Assembly (NCBI GenBank): GCA_035326705.1
Contig: DAOLES010000003.1
Location: 248,001-312,000, forward strand
Direction of reading: 5' to 3'
Length of the DNA: 64,000 bases
From: Oligoflexia bacterium
GTDB lineage: Bacteria; Bdellovibrionota_G; JALEGL01
A program made the translations under genes and the position numbers. How positions within the stretch are numbered: position 1 is the first letter of the stretch; each line of letters begins with the position of its first letter. Positions 53,275 through 61,865 of the stretch are shown one piece after another. A model generated the notes under the pieces. The model did no database searches and was not told where the DNA came from. It saw nothing but the letters and a program-made list of their open reading frames with translations.

Positions 53275-53357
53275 GGGAAAAAACGCTTTTTCCCTCTTGG
53301 CGAAGACGCGGTCTCCGCCAATTCACCCTTTTGCGGTCGGAATCGATATAAAATCTC
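53275..53357 (+). repeat. Two-hairpin repeat element, family B copy 4
   Basis: H1 pairs GGGAAAAA (53275-53282) with TTTTTCCC (53287-53294) around ACGC, nearly identical to copy 1. H2 left arm TTGGCGAAGAC (53297-53307), loop GCG, right arm 53311-53321; one A-C mismatch. The tail TTCACCC, TTTTGCG, ATCGATATAAAATCTC matches copy 1. It begins 13 bases after the tRNA-Leu CCA end. Confidence 0.9.
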
Positions 53358-53426
53358 TCCTCCATGCTTTGTTACCAGAAAAAAACTGTTTCCCTCGCAA
53401 GCAGCCATATAAAATAGCTGCTTTAG

Positions 53427-53933
53427 TTATATCCCAATATTAACTAGTTCAATTCTTTTAGGGCGCATCTTTTCTTTAAAAATCCATAAACTTTTATTGG
53501 GAGAGGATTCCAAAGTCATGTTTCCCGGAAATTTGATTTGCCCAGACTCAACAGAGTACTTAGAAATGTATTGTCTTCCTATTGAATCTTGATAATAAAT
53601 TTCAATATTAGCAACTTCACTTCCTTGTTCAGAGCCAACAAAGTTCACTGTTAACAATTCAAGACCAAGAGGATTTCCCCTTTTTTTATTTTCTTTATGA
53701 TTTGGAAGAAACCCAAGTGTTAAGACTTTAATTTCTTGGCTAGCGTTATCTAACAACTTTATCTGTATACTCTGAGCTGTTTCTTCGCCCATATTTATTA
53801 AAGCAATTTGTTTTATAACTCTATCTATACAACTTGCACTTGCGTGTAAGATAGGTATTTCATTTTTACTTAATGTTGGAAAGTCGGATGCTATCGAACC
53901 TAACACATCAAAAAGTATATCTATAATACTCAT
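53427..53933 (-). CDS. Protein of unknown function
   Basis: The 168-residue protein has no clear signal peptide or membrane segment. The body looks beta-rich, with NMGEETAQSIQIKLLDN, VANIEIYYQDSIGRQY and a C-terminal basic stretch (FKEKMRPKRIEL). The N-terminal ~30 residues are hydrophobic-helical (IIDILFDVLGSIASDF). No family recognised. It lies between repeat B4 and an ABC exporter, on the minus strand; no strong ribosome-binding site is seen. Confidence 0.6.
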   Translation of the reverse strand: MSIIDILFDVLGSIASDFPTLSKNEIPILHASASCIDRVIKQIALINMGEETAQSIQIKLLDNASQEIKVLTLGFLPNHKENKKRGNPLGLELLTVNFVGSEQGSEVANIEIYYQDSIGRQYISKYSVESGQIKFPGNMTLESSPNKSLWIFKEKMRPKRIELVNIGI

Positions 53934-53989
53934 ATTTTTTATTCTATATTGTTTTATTAAACAATAATCTAATTTTTTATTTTACCGTC

Positions 53990-55807
53990 TTAAGCAACTT
54001 CATGCTCTGGCAAAAAGCCGCCGGCTTGCATGCTCCATAATTTGGCGTAATGACCATTCTGTTTCAGCAGCTCATCATGGCTGCCATCTTCAATGATCTT
54101 GCCATCATGAAAAACAATGATTCTATCCAAATTGGCAATAGTGGATAAACGATGCGCCACCACAACCACAGTTCTGCCTTGCATCAAGGTATCAAAAGAT
54201 TCTTGAATGGCTTTTTCTGTTACTGAATCTAAACTGGACGTAGCTTCATCCAAAACCAAAATCCGAGCATTTTTTAAAATAGCTCTGGCAATGGCAATAC
54301 GCTGACGTTGGCCACCAGAAAGTTTAACGCCACGCTCTCCTACCAAAGCCTGATAGCCTTCTGGCAGTTGCATAATAAAATCATGCGCTTTGGCCGCTTT
54401 AGCCGCTGCAATTACTTCTTCATCTGTAGCATCAAGTTTACCGTAACGAATGTTTTCCAATAAAGTTCTATGAAACAACATGGGTTCTTGCGGAATCATA
54501 CTCACCTGCTCACGCAAACTGTCTTGCGTGCATTTTGCAATGTTTTGTCCATCCAATAAAATTTGCCCCGAGTTCACTTCATACATGCGCAAAAGCAGGT
54601 TAATGAAGGTTGTTTTTCCGGAACCTGAAAAGCCGACCAAACCCACGCGTTGCCCTGGCTTAATCTTTACAGTAAGCTGCTCAAATACTGGTTTATTTGG
54701 CGTATACGCAAAATTCACATGATCAAAATTAATCTCACCTTGTTTAACCTTAATGGGTTTTGCATCACTTGCATCTATGATTTCATGGTTTCTAACAATG
54801 ATATTCACACCATCAGAAATGTTACCCATGTATTCAAAAAACTCTAAAAAGCGTCGGCTTAGGCCTCTGGCATCATTGATGACCAACAAAGCCAAGCTGG
54901 TAATCATGGCAAATTGTCCCACGGTTATTTCTTCTAATAACCAAAACCTCAAAGCCAAAACAATAACCCCTATTTGCAAAAGCATGGTGGATAAAAATTG
55001 AAACCAGCGCATGGCTTCCATAAACCAATAGGTTTTACGTGCCGCTTTGACTTCAAGTTCAAGGTAGTTGTCCAAGTAACTGCGTTCAAAACCAAGCTTG
55101 GCAAAAATTTTTGTGTTCAATGAATTGGTCACTGCATCAACTATTTTGCCACTGACCATGCTGCGTGTTGAAGCAAAAGCTTTGGCAAGCTTTTGGCAAC
55201 GTTTGGCCAGCACAAATGAAACAACGATATAAATCAAGGTCCATAAACCAAATGCAATGGCCAAGAACCGATGCGTGTCTTGCATAAGATACATGGAAGT
55301 TGAAAAACTGACAATCACCGGCCAAAAATCAAACATTACGGTCCATGTGCTGTGATTTACAGCTTGTGACATTTCAGAAATCCTATTGGCCAATGAACCA
55401 GAAAAATTACTGATAAAGAAACGCTGGGAATGAAACTGCAAGTAATTAAACACTGTTCTTCTCACCCTGCGCCGCAGAGCGGGTCCAGCCATCACCAAAA
55501 TACTGCCACTGGCACGGCTAAATAGCAATACGCCTAGACTTAAACCAATAAACAAAATTAAAGCGGGTTTTAGAATTTGTAATGCTGCGCTCAAATCACC
55601 GCTTACGCTTGTTCCCGTATCAATCAATTGTCGTATGGCATAAGGAACCAAAATCTGACACAAAGCTTGTCCAGTTTCAAACACAAACATAGCCACAAGA
55701 GGCCACTTGTAAAAGCCCAAAAAATACATCACAAAAGCCCACGGTGTGTTAGGCAAATGCGGTGCTTGTGGGTCATGTCTTAGTTCTTTTTTTAATGAAT
55801 TTTTCAT
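53990..55807 (-). CDS. ABC exporter, fused permease-ATPase (MsbA-like)
   Basis: A 605-residue half-transporter with six membrane helices in the first ~330 residues and a complete ATPase domain: Walker A GFSGSGKTT, Q-loop PQEPMLFHRTL, signature LSGGQRQRIAIARA, Walker B ILVLDEATSSLD and H-loop AHRLSTIANLD. All catalytic motifs are intact, in contrast with the exporter at 19916. The substrate is unknown; lipids or drugs are typical. The start at 55807 is preferred because the 32 codons upstream look unrelated to the family. Confidence 0.92.
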   Translation of the reverse strand: MKNSLKKELRHDPQAPHLPNTPWAFVMYFLGFYKWPLVAMFVFETGQALCQILVPYAIRQLIDTGTSVSGDLSAALQILKPALILFIGLSLGVLLFSRASGSILVMAGPALRRRVRRTVFNYLQFHSQRFFISNFSGSLANRISEMSQAVNHSTWTVMFDFWPVIVSFSTSMYLMQDTHRFLAIAFGLWTLIYIVVSFVLAKRCQKLAKAFASTRSMVSGKIVDAVTNSLNTKIFAKLGFERSYLDNYLELEVKAARKTYWFMEAMRWFQFLSTMLLQIGVIVLALRFWLLEEITVGQFAMITSLALLVINDARGLSRRFLEFFEYMGNISDGVNIIVRNHEIIDASDAKPIKVKQGEINFDHVNFAYTPNKPVFEQLTVKIKPGQRVGLVGFSGSGKTTFINLLLRMYEVNSGQILLDGQNIAKCTQDSLREQVSMIPQEPMLFHRTLLENIRYGKLDATDEEVIAAAKAAKAHDFIMQLPEGYQALVGERGVKLSGGQRQRIAIARAILKNARILVLDEATSSLDSVTEKAIQESFDTLMQGRTVVVVAHRLSTIANLDRIIVFHDGKIIEDGSHDELLKQNGHYAKLWSMQAGGFLPEHEVA

Positions 55808-56032
55808 ACGATACCTATCATCTCCCACAAAATGAAATGGGGAATACTCTACTATAAATTTACTGTTTCTATCTTCTATGCAAGAAAAGTCACAATCTTT
55901 CAATCAATTTGAACAACTCTTTTATTGATTAATCCAAAAATAATCAAAGTTATTCAGTGGGTAAATAACAATATATACATTAGGCATAGCTAAACTAAGC
56001 CTGATCTTATTCATATGTTAAAATTATACTTA

Positions 56033-56542
56033 CTAGGGTTTAGGCCTAGTAAAATTGATATCAATATAAAAATTATCTGATTTTGAAATCTCGCACTCTC
56101 TTGCTTTTATCCATTCTCCATTGAGAAGCAATAGATTAACACCTTTTCCATATTCATCAAATACAAAGTCTGCGTAAACAATTGGCACTCTTCTTTTTAA
56201 ATCTAAGTTTCTATTAATTTTTTTAATTGTATTATCATCTATCCTGGTACCAAATTCTTGCGATATATCACCATTTTTTAACTCACAAGCTATATCTGTT
56301 CCTTCTTCCGGTATATTTGCAAATACCGATAAACAATATCCAGAACTACAACAAGAGGTCTTAGCTATTTCTACTGTTAGCGAAAAACTAGTCTCATCTC
56401 TTTCTGATAAAATATTTGGCCATTCTACAATATTACAATTAGATAGAGCAAAGTATCTTGGAACACCATTTTGAGCATAAGAAATAGTTGTTATATATAA
56501 AGCAAAAAGAGTAAAAAAAACACCCCTGAAATTCATATTCAT
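56033..56542 (-). CDS. Exported protein of unknown function
   Basis: The reading frame extends further upstream, but the Met at 56542 gives a good signal peptide (MNMNFRGVFFTLFALYITTI, cleaved after SYA). The mature protein is about 145 residues, with TSCCSSGYCLSVFANIP as a Cys-rich segment suggesting disulphides. No family recognised. It follows the 56593 gene on the same strand. Confidence 0.6.
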   Translation of the reverse strand: MNMNFRGVFFTLFALYITTISYAQNGVPRYFALSNCNIVEWPNILSERDETSFSLTVEIAKTSCCSSGYCLSVFANIPEEGTDIACELKNGDISQEFGTRIDDNTIKKINRNLDLKRRVPIVYADFVFDEYGKGVNLLLLNGEWIKARECEISKSDNFYIDINFTRPKP

Positions 56543-56592
56543 ATAAAGAAGAGACGTAACATTAAAAACGCTTTGCGTCAATTTTAAAAAGT

Positions 56593-57402
56593 TTAAGCTA
56601 TTAAGCTTTTCACACACAAATGCAATGGAATAAAACCATTTTGTTGTAAAATGTTTAAACTTTTTTCATTGTTTAATACCACGCCTGCTCCCATGGCATA
56701 CTGTTCATTATCTTTTAAAATCTGTGTGATATGCGCATGAATGATTTTTCTCTCTTCTTTGGGTAAACTTTGCTCTATCCAGCGGTGTGGATCTAAGGCT
56801 TTGCCCCCAAACGGTGGCCAATCAAAAATATGCATTGAGTAATGACCAACAATCACATCATTTTTATAAAACAAATATTGCGTTTTTTCTGCATAGAACT
56901 CTAGACCTTTCATAAATTTTTCCAACTGTTGTTGTTTTACCTGCAAGGGATAATCTTTTAAAACGGTATCAATGTATTGTTCTTGCCACTTTTGTATTAA
57001 AAACTCCTTTTCAGGATCTCCTAAACGATGCACTTTTTTAAATTTTATTTTATTGAGCACTTGATTAGTCATATTGGCTTGCTCAGGAAAAACTGTATGC
57101 TTTAAACGCCCGCAACCATACCAAGCATAGTATTGATGAATATCCAATACTGGCGGCAATCTTCTTTGTTGCACATGATAATCATAAGAAAATACAAATC
57201 TAATCATATCATCTTGTGCACAAGACCAAGCTTTATCCATCAAACGTAAAAAATCTTCTGCGGTTTTTTCTCGTTTCAAATTAATAGATATCTTATCTTT
57301 GACAGCAAAAATTTCTTCATCATCGAGCTCTGTTGCATGAACGCCATCATAAACATAATACAGCTGATCCATTAACATTTGTTCAAAAACGCGCATACCC
57401 AT
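56593..57402 (-). CDS. Possible GNAT-like protein
   Basis: The 269-residue soluble protein ends with NNEKSLNILQQNGFIPLHL, which resembles the last strand-helix of GNAT acetyltransferases (the N-x-x-S/A-x-x-x-Y-x-x-x-GF pattern). The acetyl-CoA-binding R/QxxGxG/A motif is not evident, so an acetyltransferase role is uncertain. The middle (FLIQKWQEQYIDTVLKDYPL) is helical. No operon partners of known function. Confidence 0.6.
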   Translation of the reverse strand: MGMRVFEQMLMDQLYYVYDGVHATELDDEEIFAVKDKISINLKREKTAEDFLRLMDKAWSCAQDDMIRFVFSYDYHVQQRRLPPVLDIHQYYAWYGCGRLKHTVFPEQANMTNQVLNKIKFKKVHRLGDPEKEFLIQKWQEQYIDTVLKDYPLQVKQQQLEKFMKGLEFYAEKTQYLFYKNDVIVGHYSMHIFDWPPFGGKALDPHRWIEQSLPKEERKIIHAHITQILKDNEQYAMGAGVVLNNEKSLNILQQNGFIPLHLCVKSLIA

Positions 57403-57497
57403 TTAAACTTATAAACAATTTCACGTTTTTTTAAATAATTTCATGGCTTGGGTCGCTTTTTCTGGATTTCTTAATTAATCAGTTTTATAAGACAGGC

Positions 57498-57935
57498 ATG
57501 AATCAACAAAATATTACCAATATTCTTTTATCTATTATTGCAGTTTTACTTTTGGTTTTGGTCCTACAAAATCAAAAGCCTGGCATGTCTTATGATAGAT
57601 CTGCGCCACCTGCTTATCCACAAGAATCTGATTATGCGCAAGATCCACACACAGGACATAATCATGCGCCTGAGGCTTCTAATGACCCACATGGCGGAGA
57701 ATTTAACCCTTCTGAAATGGTTTACGCTGCTTTAAAATGTCCCAGCGATGAAACATTGCCTCTGGCTTCTCCTTCTTGTTCAGACAAAATGGCCAATGAA
57801 AGAAGAAAAGCCGTGGACAATGCTTTTGCTCAGGGCTTAACCATTTCAAAAGTGTTTGATGCTATTATTGAAAAATACGGCATGAATGCTTTAACCTTGG
57901 AAGCACAAGAAATCATTAAAGCCCGCCAACAATAA
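57498..57935 (+). CDS. Membrane-anchored protein with a His-rich linker and a CcmH-like tail
   Basis: A 145-residue protein with one N-terminal membrane helix (about residues 7-24), a flexible region with HTGHNHAPEASNDPHGG, and a C-terminal helical domain (about 75-145: LKCPSDETLPLASPSC, RRKAVDNAFAQGLTISKVFDAI, EKYGMNALT). That domain is reminiscent of CcmH, but the CxxC is replaced by CP and a distant Cys. The function is unknown. A strong terminator follows. Confidence 0.65.
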   Translation: MNQQNITNILLSIIAVLLLVLVLQNQKPGMSYDRSAPPAYPQESDYAQDPHTGHNHAPEASNDPHGGEFNPSEMVYAALKCPSDETLPLASPSCSDKMANERRKAVDNAFAQGLTISKVFDAIIEKYGMNALTLEAQEIIKARQQ

Positions 57936-57967
57936 GCCCTTATTGTTTTAAATTTTTATTTTATACC

Positions 57968-57997
57968 AATGCACACTCATTGTTCTGAGTGTGCATT
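57968..57997 (+). terminator. Rho-independent terminator
   Basis: AATGCACACTCA (57968-57979) pairs with its complement (57986-57997) around TTGTTC, followed by eight T residues. It ends the transcript of the gene at 57498. Confidence 0.9.
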
Positions 57998-58137
57998 TTT
58001 TTTGCAATTTATTACCCAGAATAAAACCAAGATTTTTAAAGCCTTGAAATCATTAGTACCGTTTTAATGCTTTCAACTTCATACATGCAATATTTGCATA
58101 CTTGGGCTTGATATCGGCAGTTTTTTGGGGAAATGTA

Positions 58138-59457
58138 TTGCAGCATTATTGGATAAAATTAAGCTTAATTCTTACCGTTATCAGCTTTCAAGCGTGTACG
58201 CTTGAAAACCAAAGTATTCATGCACTCAATCAAACCCATCTTAATGATTTTGGTCCTGGTCCAACTTTACCACAAGGGCAAGAGCTATTTCCCATCAACA
58301 ATTTAAATGACAGTTGTGTGTGCGATTATACGATTGATCCGCAAATCCAATTCATGGATGCACAAACAATCAATCCAGGAAGCACTGTATGCTTTGATGC
58401 TCAAGTTGCAGATGTGAGGCAACCCATGACATTTGAACATTTAAACGGTACTCAACACCATCCTATCATTGTAAAAAACTGCAATGGCTCTGTAAAATTT
58501 TTATCTACTGGCAGCCAAGCTGCGATAAAAGTTATTTCAGGATCTTATTTTAGGCTGACGGGCATTCAAAGTACAGGCAGTCTTGGTATTGTATTAGATG
58601 CGCCAAGTTCACCCCATGCTCTAGCCATAGGCAAAGCCCATCATTATGAACTTGACAACATTCATATTCAATCGTCTTCTTTTGCCGGCATTATGGCTAA
58701 AGTTGATCCTTCCTCACAAGATTGTCGTATCAACGACCGCCGGTATGATAGCTATGTTATGGATACGGTTTATGTTCATGACAACTTGGTAGAAAATGTT
58801 GCTGGCGAAGGATTTTATTTTGGTAATAGTTTTTTTACAGGAGTAAGCGATCAATACTGCGCAAGAAATTCAGCTTGCGACTTATCTCGTTGTGAAGGTA
58901 TTCAATATCCTCACTTGGTCAAAAACATTCATATCTTTAATAACCATATTGAAAATACTGGCTGGGACGGTATTCAAGTGGGTTCCGCTGTAGACAATTG
59001 TAGCATTAGCCATAATACAATTAACAATTGGTCTACTCAAAACAGAAGCAGTCAAAATCATGCCATACAAGTGGGTGATGGCTCTTCTTGCACTGTTGAA
59101 AATAACCTTCTAGATGGGGGTGGCATTGGAATTCATTTGGCAGGTATCGGTGACAGTTTGTTAAAAAATAATACCATTCAAAATTTTAATGAATACGGTA
59201 TCATTGTTAATCCAAGGCCGGCACCGCTTGACTCAGATTTAAATGGAAGTTTTTACAAAGGTGGATTTTCAATTATAGATAATACCCTTGTATCCAACAT
59301 CAACACTGGCCCTGCCATTAGGGATGTAAACATTCCCAGCAACCCGGTTCCTACTGATGAAAACTTAATTGAAAACAACACAATTACTTCTTTAGGTTCT
59401 GTTTTCCAACTCAACGCTCGTTACAATTGGCAAGAAATCAATAATCATACTTTTTAG
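58138..59457 (+). CDS. Lipoprotein with right-handed beta-helix repeats
   Basis: I take the TTG at 58138 as start because GGGGA lies about six bases upstream and it gives a proper lipoprotein signal (HYWIKLSLILTVISFQAC, Cys at about residue 20). The body (about residues 120-430) has parallel beta-helix repeats, seen in IENTGWDGIQVGSAVDNC, NTINNW, NNLLDGGGIGIHLAG and NTITSL. Such folds are common in carbohydrate-binding or -cleaving proteins; no catalytic motif is clear. It ends 14 bases before the convergent gltX stop. Confidence 0.82.
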   Translation: MQHYWIKLSLILTVISFQACTLENQSIHALNQTHLNDFGPGPTLPQGQELFPINNLNDSCVCDYTIDPQIQFMDAQTINPGSTVCFDAQVADVRQPMTFEHLNGTQHHPIIVKNCNGSVKFLSTGSQAAIKVISGSYFRLTGIQSTGSLGIVLDAPSSPHALAIGKAHHYELDNIHIQSSSFAGIMAKVDPSSQDCRINDRRYDSYVMDTVYVHDNLVENVAGEGFYFGNSFFTGVSDQYCARNSACDLSRCEGIQYPHLVKNIHIFNNHIENTGWDGIQVGSAVDNCSISHNTINNWSTQNRSSQNHAIQVGDGSSCTVENNLLDGGGIGIHLAGIGDSLLKNNTIQNFNEYGIIVNPRPAPLDSDLNGSFYKGGFSIIDNTLVSNINTGPAIRDVNIPSNPVPTDENLIENNTITSLGSVFQLNARYNWQEINNHTF

Positions 59458-59471
59458 CTTGTATTATTTTT

Positions 59472-60851
59472 CTAAGCTCCAATGGCTTTAAGGCGTTGAA
59501 CGCTTCTTTCTTTACCAAGAATTTCTACAATCTCCATAATACCAGGACTATAGGGTGATCCTGTTAAGGCAATGCGTAAAGGCTGTCCTAAAAACTTAAA
59601 TTTGATATCCAATTGCTCTAGTGTTTGATCAAAAATAGTTTTGATATGATCATGATCAAAGGTTTGTAATGCTTCTAACTTTTCTCTAAACACTTTCATA
59701 ATGGCTACTGACTCTGGGGTGATAAATTTTTCTTTTACACCCTCAAAAAAAACCAACTCATCATGAAAATAAAACCTTGCTAGCTCTGCCAATTCTTTTG
59801 TGGTCTTAGCTCTATCTCTTAAAGCATTGATGGTGGTAAACGCTTGCTCGGTATTTTTTCTATCTTCTGGAATACCAATAAAATAATCCACCTGCTCCAA
59901 TAAAACATCTTGATCAGCTTCTTTAATGTAATGCTGATTTAACCAAATTAATTTCTCTTCATTAAAGATACCAGCGGATTTACCAATGTTTTCTAAACTA
60001 AAAAGATCTTCTAATTCTTGCGCAGAAAAAATTTCTTTGTCTTCATAGGACCAGCCTAAGCGCACTAAAAAATTCACCATCGCATGCGGTAAATAACCCA
60101 TATCACGGTACATTTGCACGGCCGTTGCTCCATGCCGTTTGGATAAACGTTTTTTATCCTGACCTAAAATCAAGGGAACATGCGCAAAAATAGGAAGTTT
60201 CTCACCTAAGGCTTGATAAAGCAAAATTTGTTTGGCGGTGTTGTTTAAATGATCGTCGCCACGAATTACATGACTGATATTCATATCAAGATCATCAACA
60301 ACATTAACAAAATTATAGGTACAGGTCCCATCGGTTCTGGCCACCACAAAGTCTTCCAGTTCTTTGTTTTGATAAACTGTTCTACCTTTAACTTGGTCAT
60401 CGATGACAGTTTCACCTTCAGGGACCTTAAAACGCCAGACAAAAGGTTTGTTTTGTTCTTGATTTTTTAATTGTTCTTCTCGCCCATCATACTTTGGTGT
60501 TTTTCCAGCTGCCTTCAAAGCTTCTCTTCTGGCATCCAATTCCTCTTTGGTTAAAAAGCATTTGTAGACTGCACCGGTTTTGATTAAACGCTGTAAATAT
60601 TGATCATAAATTTCATTGCGCTCACTTTGAAAAAAGGGACCTTCATCCGCATGAATCCCCAACCAATCTAAGCCTTCTAAAATGGCAGCAATGGACTCTT
60701 GGCTTGAGCGTTCTCTATCTGTGTCTTCCACACGCAGGATAAATTGGCCTTTGTGCTTCTTAGCAAATAAATAATTGAATAGGGCTGTTCTGGCACCGCC
60801 TACATGCAGGTAACCAGACGGACTGGGGGCAAATCTAACTCTCACTGACAT
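59472..60851 (-). CDS. gltX: Glutamyl-tRNA synthetase
   Basis: GltX charges tRNA-Glu (and in many bacteria tRNA-Gln). The class I HIGH motif reads PSGYLHVGGARTALFNYLF (about residues 9-27) and the KMSKS motif reads KKRLSKRHGA (about 237-246). The zinc-type insert and FVVARTDGTCTYNFVNVVDD are typical. At 459 residues it is full length. AAAGAAAGAG precedes the ATG. Confidence 0.96.
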   Translation of the reverse strand: MSVRVRFAPSPSGYLHVGGARTALFNYLFAKKHKGQFILRVEDTDRERSSQESIAAILEGLDWLGIHADEGPFFQSERNEIYDQYLQRLIKTGAVYKCFLTKEELDARREALKAAGKTPKYDGREEQLKNQEQNKPFVWRFKVPEGETVIDDQVKGRTVYQNKELEDFVVARTDGTCTYNFVNVVDDLDMNISHVIRGDDHLNNTAKQILLYQALGEKLPIFAHVPLILGQDKKRLSKRHGATAVQMYRDMGYLPHAMVNFLVRLGWSYEDKEIFSAQELEDLFSLENIGKSAGIFNEEKLIWLNQHYIKEADQDVLLEQVDYFIGIPEDRKNTEQAFTTINALRDRAKTTKELAELARFYFHDELVFFEGVKEKFITPESVAIMKVFREKLEALQTFDHDHIKTIFDQTLEQLDIKFKFLGQPLRIALTGSPYSPGIMEIVEILGKERSVQRLKAIGA

Positions 60852-61213
60852 AATACTCTTTCTTTAAAAAATGCTTGCAACGGGGAGCAATAATCAAGGG
60901 TATGGTTGTCCCCTCTGCATAACTTATTGCAAGCAAATAAGAATAATTAAAATTATCCTTATTTGCGCGTTAAGTAATATTTACAACTACTTACCAAAAA
61001 AAATAAAGATTTTCTGTATATAACACAGCCTTTAAGGATCACCAACCCAAAATAAAATAGTTAAAATGTTAACTTTTGTTTTATATGGAAACTTTTTTTA
61101 CTTTTATCTTGCTTTTCGGTTTTTTTACGCCTATAGTAAAAGTATAAAAGTTACAAAAAAATACTATTTTAAATAAAAGTAAATAATTTAAAATAGTTAG
61201 AAAAGGAGGAAAT
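60852..61213. other. Intergenic region between gltX and the His-rich secreted protein
   Basis: About 360 bases without a gene. The left third holds the gltX leader hairpins (listed separately); the rest is AT-rich with repeated ACTTTTA/TAAAAGT-type words near 61088-61160 and must contain the promoter for the gene at 61214. Confidence 0.5.
60866..60934 (-). promoter_or_regulatory. Hairpin plus T-run in the gltX leader (attenuator or small RNA end)
   Basis: On the minus strand GCTTGCAA (60934-60927) pairs with TTGCAAGC (60880-60873), with an inner GGGGA/TCCCC pairing (60913-60909 with 60886-60882), and a T-run ATTTTTT follows directly (60872-60866), 14 bases before the gltX start. A second hairpin, AAATAAG/CTTATTT (60935-60964), lies just upstream. 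This is the layout of an intrinsic terminator placed in the leader. Confidence 0.55.
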
Positions 61214-61861
61214 TTGCAAAATACACCAAAAATCCTCATTGTTGCTGCTCTAGCTCTTTTCCATGTCCCCGCTGCCTTTGCCACTTTGGTACAATTTTTA
61301 GACACGGCTCAAATGACCCAGTTGTCTAAAGAGATTTATACAGGCAAAATCACTCGCACCTATTCAAGCTGGGATCCTGACAATAAAATGATCTATACCT
61401 ACGTTAAACTTAACATCGATCAAGCCATCAAAAGTGATAAAAACGCCGCAGAAGAAAGTAAAAAAGAAGTTTTAATCCGCATACCTGGTGGAGAAACCAA
61501 CGGTGTTCAAATGCGTGTGTATGGTGTAGCACACTTTAAAAAAGGTGAAGAAACTTTGGTTTTTTTGCGCCATCACCAAGGCGCGCCAACCGTTGTTGGT
61601 ATGGCTCAAGGAAAGTATGTCATTAGCACAGATCCAGATTCTGGCAAAAAAATGGTCTCTAGGCAGTTACCAAAATCATTGGAGTTTGTGCAAAGCAAAG
61701 CCAAACAGCAAATTCAAGGCTTAAAAGCAGGACATACAGCTTCACATAATCACAACCTTGATCATAGCCATGATCACGCCATAACAGCAGATAGTGCGCC
61801 CATAGAGTTATCTGAAATGGTCAATATCATCCAAGAGCACATGCAAAAGGAGGTTAAATAG
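61214..61861 (+). CDS. Secreted protein with a His-rich segment, paired with a matrixin protease
   Basis: The 215-residue protein has a signal peptide (about residues 1-23, ending AFA) and a TTG start with a strong AAAAGGAGG just upstream. The mature part is beta-rich (SKEIYTGKITRTYSSWD, GETNGVQMRVYGVAHFKKG) and carries a metal-binding-like HTASHNHNLDHSHDH near residues 174-188. The 4-base gap to the next gene shows one operon. It could be a chaperone, inhibitor or metal supplier for the metalloprotease; that is inference. Confidence 0.8.
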   Translation: MQNTPKILIVAALALFHVPAAFATLVQFLDTAQMTQLSKEIYTGKITRTYSSWDPDNKMIYTYVKLNIDQAIKSDKNAAEESKKEVLIRIPGGETNGVQMRVYGVAHFKKGEETLVFLRHHQGAPTVVGMAQGKYVISTDPDSGKKMVSRQLPKSLEFVQSKAKQQIQGLKAGHTASHNHNLDHSHDHAITADSAPIELSEMVNIIQEHMQKEVK

Positions 61862-61865
61862 CCTC

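Noticed and set aside
5380..53357. Family B as integron attC sites
   Set aside because: The RYYYAAC/GTTRRRY core sites of attC are not present in the arms, no integrase gene is in the window, and the copies are not next to gene cassettes.
53219..53443. Plus-strand frame starting inside tRNA-Leu
   Set aside because: It runs through the tRNA and repeat B4; clearly not a protein gene.
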